Origin: CAWICD01 sp052267165 | Lineage (GTDB): Bacteria > Vulcanimicrobiota > Vulcanimicrobiia > Vulcanimicrobiales > Vulcanimicrobiaceae | Reading direction: 5' to 3' | NCBI GenBank assembly: GCA_052267165.1 | Contig: JBKQHO010000039.1 | Location: 310,001-374,000, forward strand | Length of the DNA: 64,000 nt | Shown here: one piece after another, positions 16,949 to 25,404 of the stretch | How positions within the stretch are numbered: position 1 is the stretch's first letter | Layout of the letters: each line of letters opens with the position of its first letter | Program-made: the position numbers and the translations under genes | The notes under the pieces: model-generated | What the model was told of the DNA's origin: nothing | The model's input: only the letters and a program-made list of their open reading frames with translations | Databases searched by the model: none

Positions 16949-17400
16949 GCGTGCTCGTGCGGCGCGTGAGCGTGCACGAACGGCTGCTCGAGCACGCGCG
17001 ACGCGCGTTCGTAGCGGATGCCGCTCTTCTCGAGCAATGCTTCGAGCGCGGGGGCGAATCCGACGACGATCGCGTCGCCCTCGCGCTGCACGGGAACGTG
17101 CCGGTTGCCGAGCGCGTGCGCGATCTCGACCGCTTCGCCGATCGAACGTGGATAGGCGATCAGCACGTCGTCCGGTTCCACTTCGACGGCGATCACCCGC
17201 GACGCGTCAGCGACCAGCACGTCGCCGTCGTGCAAGCGCTGTTCGCCCTCGAAAGCGATGCCGAGGTCGCCGATGCTCGAGCTCAAGCGCAAGAGACGCC
17301 GCGTCATCGCCGAGCTCGGAACGGCGACGCGTTCGAGCTCGCGCTCCCCGAGCGCGAAGTCGCGCAGGTTTCCAAGCGTCCGCTCGATCCGAACGAACAT
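16945..17400 (-). CDS. ureE: Urease nickel metallochaperone UreE
   Basis: A 151-residue protein with an N-terminal peptide-binding beta domain (RRLLRLSSSIGDLGIAFEGEQRLHDGDVL) and a ferredoxin-like nickel-binding domain containing AHALGNRHVPVQ, where the conserved dimer-interface His is present. The C-terminus has a modest His cluster (FVHAHAPHEHA, four His) instead of the long poly-His tail seen in Klebsiella. The ATG at 17400 is the only workable start: an ATG 13 nt upstream runs into a stop after three codons. It lies 14 nt after ureC, an interval created by a 13-bp tandem duplication. Confidence 0.92.
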   Translation of the reverse strand: MFVRIERTLGNLRDFALGERELERVAVPSSAMTRRLLRLSSSIGDLGIAFEGEQRLHDGDVLVADASRVIAVEVEPDDVLIAYPRSIGEAVEIAHALGNRHVPVQREGDAIVVGFAPALEALLEKSGIRYERASRVLEQPFVHAHAPHEHA

Positions 17401-17417
17401 ATCAAACGAACATATCA
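17392..17417 (-). repeat. 13-bp perfect tandem duplication at the ureC/ureE junction
   Basis: On the minus strand the unit TGATATGTTCGTT occurs twice with no mismatch. The first copy holds the ureC stop (TGA) and an ATG that stops after three codons. The second copy holds the real ureE start. Without the duplication, ureE would start 1 nt after the ureC stop. Confidence 0.9.
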
Positions 17418-19127
17418 GAAGAGCGCATAGCGCTGGGCCAGCGGCAGGACCGGGGCCGGCTCGCAGCTCATCAGCACGCCGTCGGCGCGCACCGCATACG
17501 TCTTCGGATCGACCTCGATGTGCGGCAACGCGTCGTTGTGGAGCATGTCCCGCTTCCCGATGGCGCGGCAGTTGGCGACCGGAACGAAGGCGCGCCGGGT
17601 CGAGACACGATCGGTCAAGCCGCACTCGAGCCCGCGCCGCGAGACGAAGGTGACGGAACCGGAGGTCGGCGCGGCCCCGAACGCGCCCCACATCGGCAAC
17701 ATGCGTTCGGGCTGCGGCGTGGGGATGGAGGCGGCGGCATCGCCCATGTTCGCGTAGGCGATCGTTCCGCTCTTGAGGACGAGCTCCGGACGAAAGCCGA
17801 AGAACGCCGGCTTCCACACGACGAGGTCGGCGAGCTTCCCCACCTCGACCGAGCCGACGTGCGGCGCGATGCCGTGCGCGATCGCCGGATTGATCGTGTA
17901 CTTTGCGATGTAGCGCTTCACGCGCAGGTTGTCCGAGCCGGCTTTCTCGCGCTCGAGCGGCCCGCGCTGGACGCGCATCTTGTGCCCGGTTTGCCACGTT
18001 CGCGTGATCACCTCGCCGACGCGCCCCATCGCTTGCGAGTCGGACGACATCATGCTGATGGCACCCAGGTCGTGCAGGACGTCTTCGGCGGCGATCGTTT
18101 CTCCGCGGATGCGCGAGTCAGCGAAGGCGACGTCTTCGGGAATCGACGGATCCAGGTGATGGCAGACCATCAGCATGTCGAGATGCTCGGCCAGCGTGTT
18201 GACGGTGTATGGCCGCGTGGGGTTCGTCGACGACGGAAGAACGTACGATTCGCCCGCGATGCGGATGATGTCGGGAGCATGCCCTCCGCCGGCGCCTTCC
18301 GTATGATAGGTGTGGATCGTGCGGCCGGCGATCGCGCGGATCGTCGTCTCGAGGAAGCCCATCTCGTTGAGCGTGTCCGTATGGATCGCGACTTGCACGT
18401 CGGTCTCGTCGGCGACCCTCAGGGCCGCGTCGATGGCGCTCGGCGTCGAGCCCCAGTCTTCATGCAGCTTCAGACCGAGCGCGCCGGCGTCGACCTGCTC
18501 GCGCAGCGGCTCGAGCCCGGTCGCGTTTCCTTTTCCAAGGAAGCCGACGTTGACCGGCAGCGACTCGCTGGCGAGGAACATCTGATCGAGATGCCAGCGC
18601 CCCGGCGTGCAGGTCGTGGCGTTGGTCCCCGAGGCGGGTCCCGTTCCGCCGCCGATCATCGTCGTGACGCCGCTGCCGATCGCGACCGTGACCTGCTGCG
18701 GCGAAATGAAGTGGATGTGCGTGTCGATCGCGCCCGCCGTCACGATCATGTTCTCGCCCGCGATCGCTTCCGTCGACGCGCCGACGATCATGCCCGGGGT
18801 GATGCCGTCCATGATGTACGGGTTACCGGCTTTGCCGATGCCGGCGATGCGGCCGTCGCGAATGCCGATGTCGGCCTTGAAGATGCCCGTATGGTCGATC
18901 ACGATCGCGTTGGTGATCACCGTGTCGAGCGCGCCTTCCGCGCGCGAGATCGTCGGATGCTGGCCCATCGCGTCGCGAATGACCTTGCCGCCGCCGAAGC
19001 TGAGCTCGTCGCCGTATCCGGTCAGATCGCGCTCGATCTCGACCACCAGTTCCGTATCGGCCAAGCGCATGCGATCGCCGGCCGTAGGGCCGTAGAGCCG
19101 CGCATACTGCTCGCGCGAGATCTTCAT
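17415..19127 (-). CDS. ureC: Urease alpha subunit (catalytic)
   Basis: A 570-residue amidohydrolase that converts urea to ammonia and carbamate in the cytoplasm. All active-site elements are readable: AGAIDTHIHFISP (His-x-His nickel ligands), GLKLHEDWG with the Lys that is carbamylated to bridge the two nickels, HTDTLNE, and HTYHTEGAGGGHAPDI. The mobile flap is MVCHHLDPSIPEDVAFADSR with the catalytic His, and the Asp ligand is in MMSSDSQAMGRVGE. Length equals the normal ~570. It overlaps ureB by ATGA. No sign of degeneration. Confidence 0.98.
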   Translation of the reverse strand: MKISREQYARLYGPTAGDRMRLADTELVVEIERDLTGYGDELSFGGGKVIRDAMGQHPTISRAEGALDTVITNAIVIDHTGIFKADIGIRDGRIAGIGKAGNPYIMDGITPGMIVGASTEAIAGENMIVTAGAIDTHIHFISPQQVTVAIGSGVTTMIGGGTGPASGTNATTCTPGRWHLDQMFLASESLPVNVGFLGKGNATGLEPLREQVDAGALGLKLHEDWGSTPSAIDAALRVADETDVQVAIHTDTLNEMGFLETTIRAIAGRTIHTYHTEGAGGGHAPDIIRIAGESYVLPSSTNPTRPYTVNTLAEHLDMLMVCHHLDPSIPEDVAFADSRIRGETIAAEDVLHDLGAISMMSSDSQAMGRVGEVITRTWQTGHKMRVQRGPLEREKAGSDNLRVKRYIAKYTINPAIAHGIAPHVGSVEVGKLADLVVWKPAFFGFRPELVLKSGTIAYANMGDAAASIPTPQPERMLPMWGAFGAAPTSGSVTFVSRRGLECGLTDRVSTRRAFVPVANCRAIGKRDMLHNDALPHIEVDPKTYAVRADGVLMSCEPAPVLPLAQRYALF

Positions 19128-19399
19128 GCGAAGCGCCGTTCGCCGCCGGCCTCGACCAAACCGACGGGCCGCTCGATGCCGGGTTCGAAACGCACCGCCG
19201 TGCCCGCGGGAACGTCGAGCAGCATGCCGCGCGCCGCCGCGCGGTCGAACGCGAGCGCCTCGTTGACGTCGAAGAAATGCGCGTGCGAGCCCACCTGGAT
19301 CGGGCGGTCGCCGGTGTTTGCGACCGTGACCGTCACGCGCCGGCGCCCCGGCTTCAACTCGACCTCGCCCGGCGTCACGAAGACTTCGCCCGGCGTCAC
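19124..19399 (-). CDS. ureB: Urease beta subunit
   Basis: A 91-residue beta-rich structural subunit, starting MTPGEVFVTPGEVELKPGRR. The conserved VANTGDRPIQVGSHAHFFDVN and FDRAAARGMLLDVPAGTAVRFEPG segments are complete. It packs between alpha and gamma chains in the (alpha-beta-gamma)3 trimer. The start codon is GTG, overlapping the ureA stop as GTGA; the 3' end overlaps ureC. It is slightly shorter than the usual ~100-105 residues because the C-terminal tail is truncated after GGERRFA. Confidence 0.96.
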   Translation of the reverse strand: MTPGEVFVTPGEVELKPGRRRVTVTVANTGDRPIQVGSHAHFFDVNEALAFDRAAARGMLLDVPAGTAVRFEPGIERPVGLVEAGGERRFA

Positions 19400-19698
19400 A
19401 GGATCGGCTCGTGAACGGTGACGAGCTTCGTCCCGTCGGGAAAGGTCGCTTCGACCTGCACCGCTTCGATCATCTCGGGCACGCCTTCCATAACGTCGTC
19501 GCGCGTCAACACTTCTCGGCCGGCTTGCATCAAGTCGGCGACGCTTCGGCCGTCGCGCGCACCTTCGAGAACGAACGACGCGATGACGGCGATGCTCTCA
19601 GGATGGTTGAGCTTGAGCCCGCGCTTTCGGCGCCGCCAAGCCAATTCGGCCGCGTAACTCAACAGCAGCTTGTCGCGCTCGACGTCAGTAAGATGCAT
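19396..19698 (-). CDS. ureA: Urease gamma subunit
   Basis: A 100-residue subunit of exactly the family length. It starts MHLTDVERDKLLLSYAAELA, with KLNHPESIAVIASFVLEGARDG and MEGVPEMIEAVQVEATFPDG following. The ATG at 19698 is chosen over a longer frame because it gives the canonical N-terminus. It is the first gene of ureABCEFGD; its promoter must lie in the ~200 bp shared with the divergent urtA. Confidence 0.97.
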   Translation of the reverse strand: MHLTDVERDKLLLSYAAELAWRRRKRGLKLNHPESIAVIASFVLEGARDGRSVADLMQAGREVLTRDDVMEGVPEMIEAVQVEATFPDGTKLVTVHEPIL

Positions 19699-19902
19699 CC
19701 ACCACCGTTTGAGTGATCGCGCGCAACCATCCTGCTTAGGCCGCTGCAATTCGGTTCTCGTCCGTTCACTGCTTTACGTCCGACCTTTCGCCAACGAGGC
19801 CCGCCGTGAGCGTAACACGTGGACAAGCGAATTGGGCGAGGCGACACGAAAGCGCACGACTCCACGGAGAGGGAAATCACTCATGTCATATCGAGGATTG
19901 CT
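19699..19902. promoter_or_regulatory. Divergent ureA/urtA control region
   Basis: About 200 bp separate the urease operon from the urea transporter operon, so both promoters and any nitrogen- or urea-responsive operator must be here. I could not pick out a convincing -35/-10 pair or a known NtcA/GlnR-type palindrome. The urtA side holds a good Shine-Dalgarno-like GGAGAGGGA (about 19866-19874). Confidence 0.5.
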
Positions 19903-21111
19903 TTGGAACATCGAAGCTTATTTCGTCGCGCGCTCTATTGTAGTCTCGCCGTCGCGCTCGTCGCGCCGATCGGCACCTCACCTTCGCTCGCTGCCTCGGA
20001 CACCGTTCAAGTAGGCGTCCTGCATTCGTTGACCGGCACCATGGCGATCAGCGAGGTCACCGTTAAGAACGCGACGCTTTTGGCGATCGACGAGATCAAC
20101 GCTTCCGGCGGAGTGCTCGGAAAGAAGATCGACCCGGTGATCGAGGACGGCGCCTCCGATCCCTCGATGTTCGCCCAAAAGGCGCAGAAGCTCGTGCAGC
20201 AGGACAAGGTCGTCACCGTTTTCGGCGGGTGGACGTCGGCCAGCCGCAAGGCGATGCTGCCGGTCTTCGAGCGCTTTCACGGGCTGTTGTGGTATCCGGT
20301 GCAGTTCGAAGGCAACGAGTGCTCGCCCGACATCATGTACTCTGGCGCGCAACCCAATCAGCAGATCTTACCGGCGCTGCAATGGGCCGAGCAAAAGGGC
20401 TATAAGAACGTCTTCCTGCTCGGCTCGGACTATGTCTTTCCGCGGACCGCGAACCTCATCTTGAAGAAGCACATCACGAACGACGGAAAGACGATCGCCG
20501 GCGAGGAGTACGTCCCGCTCGGCGGCAGCGATTTCAGCGCCGTGATCAACAAGATCAAGCTCGCGAAGCCCGACATCGTCTTCAGCACGCTCAACGGCGA
20601 CAGCAACGTCTCGTTCTTCAAGCAGATGGCCGCCGCCGGGCTGCCCTCGGCGAAACTGCCGGTCATGTCGTTCAGCATCGCCGAGCAAGAAGCCAAGGCG
20701 ATCGGACCCTCGCTGCTCGAGGGAAGTTACGCGGCCTGGAACTACTTCGAGTCGATTCCGAGTCCGCTCAACAAGAAGTTCGTGGCGGCCTATCAAGCCA
20801 AGTATCCGGGCTCTCCGGTCGACGACCCGATGGCGCACGGCTATCTCGACGTCTACGCATGGGCGGCCGCCGTCAAGAAAGCCGGCTCGTTCGATCCCGA
20901 CAAGGTCCGTAAAGCCGCCACGACGCTCGTCTATTCGCCCTCGGCTCTCGGCGAGACGAAGTTCGTCAACGATCAAAGCCTCGCGCAAACGGCGTACGTC
21001 GGCGAGTTGGAACCCTCGGGCCAGTTCAAGATCCTCTGGCAGTCCAAGGGCCCGATCCTGCCCGTGCCCTACGACCCGCTCTCGTTCCCCGGAAAGACCT
21101 GCGTTCTGTAA
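19903..21111 (+). CDS. urtA: Urea ABC transporter substrate-binding protein UrtA
   Basis: A periplasmic binding protein of the branched-chain amino-acid/amide family. After a signal peptide (RALYCSLAVALVAP, cleavage near SLAASD) comes VQVGVLHSLTGTMAISEVTVKNA, then VVTVFGGWTSASRKAMLPVFE and LWYPVQFEGNECSPDIMYSGA, all typical of UrtA. The mature protein is ~370 residues. The start is uncertain. TTG at 19903 gives a normal signal peptide and has GAGG upstream, while a GTG at 19819 would add a long polar leader. An ATG at 19883 with a good ribosome site is in the wrong frame. First gene of urtABCDE. Confidence 0.93.
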   Translation: MEHRSLFRRALYCSLAVALVAPIGTSPSLAASDTVQVGVLHSLTGTMAISEVTVKNATLLAIDEINASGGVLGKKIDPVIEDGASDPSMFAQKAQKLVQQDKVVTVFGGWTSASRKAMLPVFERFHGLLWYPVQFEGNECSPDIMYSGAQPNQQILPALQWAEQKGYKNVFLLGSDYVFPRTANLILKKHITNDGKTIAGEEYVPLGGSDFSAVINKIKLAKPDIVFSTLNGDSNVSFFKQMAAAGLPSAKLPVMSFSIAEQEAKAIGPSLLEGSYAAWNYFESIPSPLNKKFVAAYQAKYPGSPVDDPMAHGYLDVYAWAAAVKKAGSFDPDKVRKAATTLVYSPSALGETKFVNDQSLAQTAYVGELEPSGQFKILWQSKGPILPVPYDPLSFPGKTCVL

Positions 21112-21132
21112 GGAGCGGAAGGAAACACGCGC

Positions 21133-22044
21133 ATGACCGAATCGACGCTGGTCGCCGGGCAGCTCTTCAACGGGATCAGCGTCGCTTCGATCTTGCTCCT
21201 AGCGGCGCTCGGTCTCGCCTTGAGCTTCGGGCTCATGCGCGTGATCAACATGGCGCACGGTGAGATGCTGATGATGGGCGGCTATCTCACCTATCTCTCG
21301 GTCTCGGTCTTCGGCCGCGAAACCGGCTTCGCGGTCGGGATGGTCGTCGCGTTTCTGGGCACCGCGCTCTTCGGCGCGCTGCTGGAGGTGACGCTGATTC
21401 GCCGGCTCTACGGACGCCCGCTCGACACGCTGCTCGCGACCTGGGGCGTCAGCCTCATCTTGCAGCAGGCGGCCCGCAGCATCTTCGGCCCGGTCGGCGT
21501 CGCGGTCAACGCGCCGGCATGGCTGAGCGGGACCCTCTCGCTCGGCGGCACGGTGATGACGGGCTTCTCGATCCCGGCAGTGCGCGTCTTCATCATCGTG
21601 CTCGCCGCTTTGGTGCTCGGCGGGGTCGCGTTGCTCATCGCGCGCACGCGCCTCGGCCTGCTGGTGCGGGCGGTGCACCAGAATCGTCCGATCGCCGAAG
21701 CGCTCGGCGCGAACACGCGCTTGGTCGATCTCGCGGTCTTCGCGCTCGGCACGGGCGTCGCGGGGCTGGCGGGCTCGGCTTTGTCGCTGATCTCGCCGGT
21801 GACGCCGACCGTCGGGCAGAGTTATATCGTCTACGCGTTTCTGGTCGTCATCGTCGGCGGGCTGGGCAGCCTCACGGGCACGCTGGCCGCAGCGGTCCTG
21901 GTCGGTCTCTTTTCGGCGACGGCCCAGATCTTCACCAGCGTCAGCGTCGCCGACGTGTTGCTGCTGGTCTGCGTGATCGCGTTCATGCAATTTCGGCCCC
22001 GCGGAATCGTCGCGCAAGGCTCGCGAGCGCTGGACGAGACGTGA
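21133..22044 (+). CDS. urtB: Urea ABC transporter permease UrtB
   Basis: A 303-residue membrane protein of the LivH type with about eight helices. The start MTESTLVAGQLFNGISVASILLLAALGLALSFG and the conserved MRVINMAHGEMLMMGGYLTY are diagnostic, and the EAA-like coupling region contains LGANTRLVDLAVFALGTGVAGLAG. It forms the inner-membrane channel with UrtC. AAGGAG lies upstream of the ATG. Its stop overlaps the urtC start by one base (TGATG). Confidence 0.96.
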   Translation: MTESTLVAGQLFNGISVASILLLAALGLALSFGLMRVINMAHGEMLMMGGYLTYLSVSVFGRETGFAVGMVVAFLGTALFGALLEVTLIRRLYGRPLDTLLATWGVSLILQQAARSIFGPVGVAVNAPAWLSGTLSLGGTVMTGFSIPAVRVFIIVLAALVLGGVALLIARTRLGLLVRAVHQNRPIAEALGANTRLVDLAVFALGTGVAGLAGSALSLISPVTPTVGQSYIVYAFLVVIVGGLGSLTGTLAAAVLVGLFSATAQIFTSVSVADVLLLVCVIAFMQFRPRGIVAQGSRALDET

Positions 22045-23087
22045 TGCGCAAGGAAATCGGTTTCGGCTTACTGCTGCTCGCCGGCGCCTGCGCGCCGCTC
22101 TACCTGCCGGCCTACGAGCTCTCGCTGCTCGGGCGCTTTCTCGCGCTGGCCGTTCTCGCGCTCGGAATCTCGCTGATCTGGGGAACCGGCGGGATCCTCA
22201 GCCTGGGGCAGGGGGTCTTCTTCGGCCTGGGCGGCTACGCGCTCGCCATGCACTTGAAGCTGGCGGGGTTGGAGCACGGCACGATTCCCGATTTCATGCA
22301 GTGGAGCGGCCTCGACGCGTTGCCGTGGTGGTGGGCACCGTTCCACAACCCGGTGGTCGCCATAGCGGCGGTCTTCATCGTGCCGGGGCTCGCCGCCGCG
22401 GCGCTCGCCTATCTCGTCTTCCGCCGCCGCGTGTCGGGACCGTATTTTGCGATCATCACTCAAGCCCTCGCGCTGGCGGCCACGACGTTCATCATCAGCC
22501 AGCAGCAGTTCACCGGCGGCTTCAACGGTCTGACCGGCTTCACCGATGCGTTCGGGTTCTCACTCGGCGATCCGCACACGCAAGTCGGCCTGTACTGGAT
22601 CACCCTCGCGGCCCTTGCCGTCGCGTTCGTCGCTACGCGCGCGCTGCAACAGTCGGCATTCGGAAAGGTACTGCTGGCGATCCGAGATGGCGAGAACCGC
22701 GTTCGTTTTCTCGGCTACGACCCGCTGCCGTTCAAGGTCATCGCGTTCGCCGTCGCCGGCGTCTTGGCCGGCATCTCCGGTGCGCTCGTCACGCTCGATC
22801 TGGGCGTTATCTCGCCGGCTATGTTCGGCGTCGTGCCCTCGATCGAAATGGTGATCTGGGTGGCTCTGGGCGGCCGCTACAGCCTGCTCGGCGCGATTCT
22901 CGGCACGCTGGTCGTGAACTTCGGAAAAGACTGGATCAGCAGCGCGTTTCCCGACCTGTGGTTGTACGTCGTCGGCGCGGTCTTCGTCTTGGTCGTGACG
23001 GTCGCCCCGCAGGGGCTGCTCGGCTTGACGAAGCTCATCGGCCGTCCGCGATTGCAGCCTTCCGCTCCGCCGGCGCTGGTCGAATGA
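22044..23087 (+). CDS. urtC: Urea ABC transporter permease UrtC
   Basis: A 347-residue LivM-type permease with about nine helices. Recognisable parts are GTGGILSLGQGVFFGLGGYALAM, the loop with the PDFMQWSGLDALPWWWAPF stretch typical of UrtC, FNGLTGFTD, and the coupling segment AIRDGENRVRFLGYDPLPFKV. It pairs with UrtB. The ATG at 22044 is used; a GTG three bases earlier is equally in frame. The gene overlaps urtD by ATGA. Confidence 0.96.
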   Translation: MRKEIGFGLLLLAGACAPLYLPAYELSLLGRFLALAVLALGISLIWGTGGILSLGQGVFFGLGGYALAMHLKLAGLEHGTIPDFMQWSGLDALPWWWAPFHNPVVAIAAVFIVPGLAAAALAYLVFRRRVSGPYFAIITQALALAATTFIISQQQFTGGFNGLTGFTDAFGFSLGDPHTQVGLYWITLAALAVAFVATRALQQSAFGKVLLAIRDGENRVRFLGYDPLPFKVIAFAVAGVLAGISGALVTLDLGVISPAMFGVVPSIEMVIWVALGGRYSLLGAILGTLVVNFGKDWISSAFPDLWLYVVGAVFVLVVTVAPQGLLGLTKLIGRPRLQPSAPPALVE

Positions 23088-23866
23088 GCGCGAGCGCCGT
23101 GACGGAACCGATCCTCTCGGTCGAAGGCGTCACCGTGCGCTTCTCCGGCTACACGGCGCTCGATGATTTGAGCTTCGCGCTCGCGCCGCGCTCCGTGCAG
23201 GTGCTGGTCGGCCCCAACGGCGCCGGCAAGTCGACCCTGCTCGACGCGATCATCGGCCGCGTTCGGCCCGTCTCGGGAAGGATTCTCTTCAAGGGCGCGG
23301 ATCTCGCGCATGTGCCCGAATATGCGATCGTGCGGCGCGGCATCTGCCGCAAATTTCAGACGCCGGGCGTGCTCGACATGCTTTCCATCGAAGACAATTT
23401 GCGGGTCGCGGCGGCGCGCAATCGCAGCGCGTGGCATGCGTTGAGCGCGGGGCCGACGGCCGAGGAGCGCGCTCGCGTCGACCATGTGCTCGGGATCATC
23501 GGCCTGGGAGACCGGCGCGAGAGCCTTGCCGGCGAGTTAGCGCACGGCATGAAGCAGTGGCTCGAGATCGGCATGGTCGTCGCCTCCGACGCCGACGTGC
23601 TGCTGCTCGACGAGCCCGCGGCCGGCATGACGCATCAGGAGGCCGAGGCCACCGCGCGCCTCATCCGTTCGCTCTCCGAACGGCACGCCTTCATCGTGAT
23701 CGATCACGACATGGATTTCGTGGAACAACTCTCCGCGCCGGTCAGCGTGCTGCACATGGGCCGCATGCTCGCGCGCGGCACGGTCGACGAGATCCGGCGC
23801 AATCCCGAGGTCGAGGCGGTCTACCTCGGACGCCCGCGAGACGAGAGCGCCGTTGCTAGCGCTTGA
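23084..23866 (+). CDS. urtD: Urea ABC transporter ATPase UrtD
   Basis: A 260-residue LivG-type ATPase. Walker A GPNGAGKSTLLDAI, Q-loop with CRKFQTPGVLDMLSIEDN (the FQ-x-P variant usual in UrtD), signature-like AGELAHGMKQWLEIGM (the classical SGG is replaced by AHG, as in UrtD proteins), Walker B VLLLDEPAAGMT and switch His in IVIDHDMDFVE. It energises urea uptake with UrtE. It overlaps urtC by 4 nt and urtE by 14 nt. Confidence 0.96.
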   Translation: MSASAVTEPILSVEGVTVRFSGYTALDDLSFALAPRSVQVLVGPNGAGKSTLLDAIIGRVRPVSGRILFKGADLAHVPEYAIVRRGICRKFQTPGVLDMLSIEDNLRVAAARNRSAWHALSAGPTAEERARVDHVLGIIGLGDRRESLAGELAHGMKQWLEIGMVVASDADVLLLDEPAAGMTHQEAEATARLIRSLSERHAFIVIDHDMDFVEQLSAPVSVLHMGRMLARGTVDEIRRNPEVEAVYLGRPRDESAVASA

Positions 23867-24557
23867 GGGCGTCGCCGCCGCGTACGGCATGAGCCAAGTC
23901 CTCAGCGGGATCGCCCTGAGCGTGGGCGCAGGCGAGGCGGTCGCGTTGCTCGGCCGCAACGGCGTCGGCAAGACGACGCTGCTGCGCACCATCGTCGGGC
24001 TGCACCCGGCCAGCGCGGGCCGGATCACGTTCCGCGACGCTGCGATCGCCGGGCTGCCGGCCCACCGCCGCGCGCGCCTGGGGATCGGCTACGTCCCGCA
24101 GGGCCGCGGCATCTTTCCGCAGCTGACCGTGGGCGAGAATCTGGCGGTCGGCTCGTCGGCGCTCGACGGACGCAAGCCGCACGCGGCGGCCGACGTCGCG
24201 CCGCTCTACGATCTCTTCCCGGTGCTCGCGCGGCTACGCGACCGCAAGGGCGGCGTGTTGAGCGGCGGCGAGCAACAGCAGCTCGCGCTCGCGCGGGCGC
24301 TCATCGGCAAGCCGCGGCTGCTGCTGCTCGACGAACCGACGGAAGGCATCCAGCCCTCGATCGTATCCGAGATCGAGCGCGTCCTGGGCGCGGTGCGGCG
24401 CGAATTGGGCGTGGCGCTCCTGCTTGTCGAGCAGCACCTCGATTTCGCATGGTCGATCGCCGACCGCTACTACGTGATGCAACGCGGCTCCGTCGTCAAG
24501 TCCGGTGCGACCGCGACGGAATCCGCCCAAACGGTCGCGCCGCTGCTGAGCGTCTAA
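23853..24557 (+). CDS. urtE: Urea ABC transporter ATPase UrtE
   Basis: A 234-residue LivF-type ATPase. Walker A GRNGVGKTTLLRTIVG, Q-loop YVPQGRGIFPQLTVGENL, signature LSGGEQQQLALARAL, Walker B LLLLDEPTEGIQPSI, and His in LLVEQHLDFAWSIADRYYVM. The EGIQPSIV sequence is the usual UrtE fingerprint. The start is TTG at 23853 inside the end of urtD. It completes urtABCDE, and no further nitrogen genes follow. Confidence 0.96.
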   Translation: MLALEGVAAAYGMSQVLSGIALSVGAGEAVALLGRNGVGKTTLLRTIVGLHPASAGRITFRDAAIAGLPAHRRARLGIGYVPQGRGIFPQLTVGENLAVGSSALDGRKPHAAADVAPLYDLFPVLARLRDRKGGVLSGGEQQQLALARALIGKPRLLLLDEPTEGIQPSIVSEIERVLGAVRRELGVALLLVEQHLDFAWSIADRYYVMQRGSVVKSGATATESAQTVAPLLSV

Positions 24558-24612
24558 CAGGGCCGCCGCCGCGCACCATCGCGACGCGACCCTTCCACGC
24601 CCCGGCTAGCAG

Positions 24613-25383
24613 CTAGGCCGTCGCGACGACGCTCGTGCCGGCGTTTGCCGGCGCGGCGTGTAGGGCCATGCCGATCGCGTCGACGCGTTTGGGGAGGTTT
24701 GGATGCGTCGCGAGATGCTCGGCCAGCCACATCCAAAAGTCCGTGGGCTGACGCGCTTGCTCGACGAACGCCGCCAAGTCCATCTCGCGATAGAGGCGCT
24801 TGCCCGAAGCGAGCACGAGGATGCCGCCGAGCGCGCCCTCGGGCTCGAGGGCGGCGCCGATCGCGTCGCACGAGTACTCGCAGGCCCGCGAGTACGCTTG
24901 GCTCAGGAACGGAATGATTCTGGCCGGGAAGAGCCACAGCTTCTTCTTGACGTGCCCGAGCTTGACGTGAGCGAGCTCGTGCGCGAGCACGAAGGCCAGC
25001 TCGGCCTCGCCCTGTTCGTAGGCGAGCTCGAGAATGTCGGAGTAGACGACGACGAAATTGCGGCTCACGAAGCTCGTGGCGAACGCGTTCAGCGCGCCGC
25101 CTTCTTGCAGCACGTAGATCTCGGGGACCGCCGGGAGCTCGAGTCGCGCGGCGACTTTCACCGCCATCGCCTGCAGCATCGGGAATTGGCGCTCGGTGAC
25201 GCGCACGCCGTTGCCGCGCAAGCGTCCGACGAAGATCCCCTGCAAGACGAGCGCCGCACATCCGATGATCAGCCCATAGAGAATTCCGACGATCGAAACA
25301 AGCAGGGCGACGTAGATCAAGATGCTCACGACGAGCGAAATCGTGTAATACAGCTTCTCTTTAGGGTGGACGTACTGGTTCAT
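24613..25383 (-). CDS. M48-family membrane metalloprotease (HtpX-like)
   Basis: The protein has 256 residues. Two N-terminal transmembrane helices (about residues 15-55, ISLVVSILIYVALLVSIVGILYGLIIG) precede the catalytic domain. The zinc motif is VLAHELAHVKLGH (HExxH) and the third ligand Glu is in SRACEYSCDAIGA. This is the architecture of HtpX/Ste24-like quality-control proteases with the active site on the cytoplasmic face. The C-terminal WLAEHLATHPNLPKRVDAI is conserved in the family. It follows the small membrane gene by 21 bp and is probably cotranscribed. Confidence 0.9.
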   Translation of the reverse strand: MNQYVHPKEKLYYTISLVVSILIYVALLVSIVGILYGLIIGCAALVLQGIFVGRLRGNGVRVTERQFPMLQAMAVKVAARLELPAVPEIYVLQEGGALNAFATSFVSRNFVVVYSDILELAYEQGEAELAFVLAHELAHVKLGHVKKKLWLFPARIIPFLSQAYSRACEYSCDAIGAALEPEGALGGILVLASGKRLYREMDLAAFVEQARQPTDFWMWLAEHLATHPNLPKRVDAIGMALHAAPANAGTSVVATA

Positions 25384-25404
25384 GCGCTGCCTCGGTTTCC
25401 TTCG

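Noticed and set aside
16947..19421. An 824-codon open frame on the plus strand
   Set aside because: It lies wholly antisense to ureE, ureC and ureB, is Arg/Ala/His-rich and lacks any family motif; a typical high-GC shadow.
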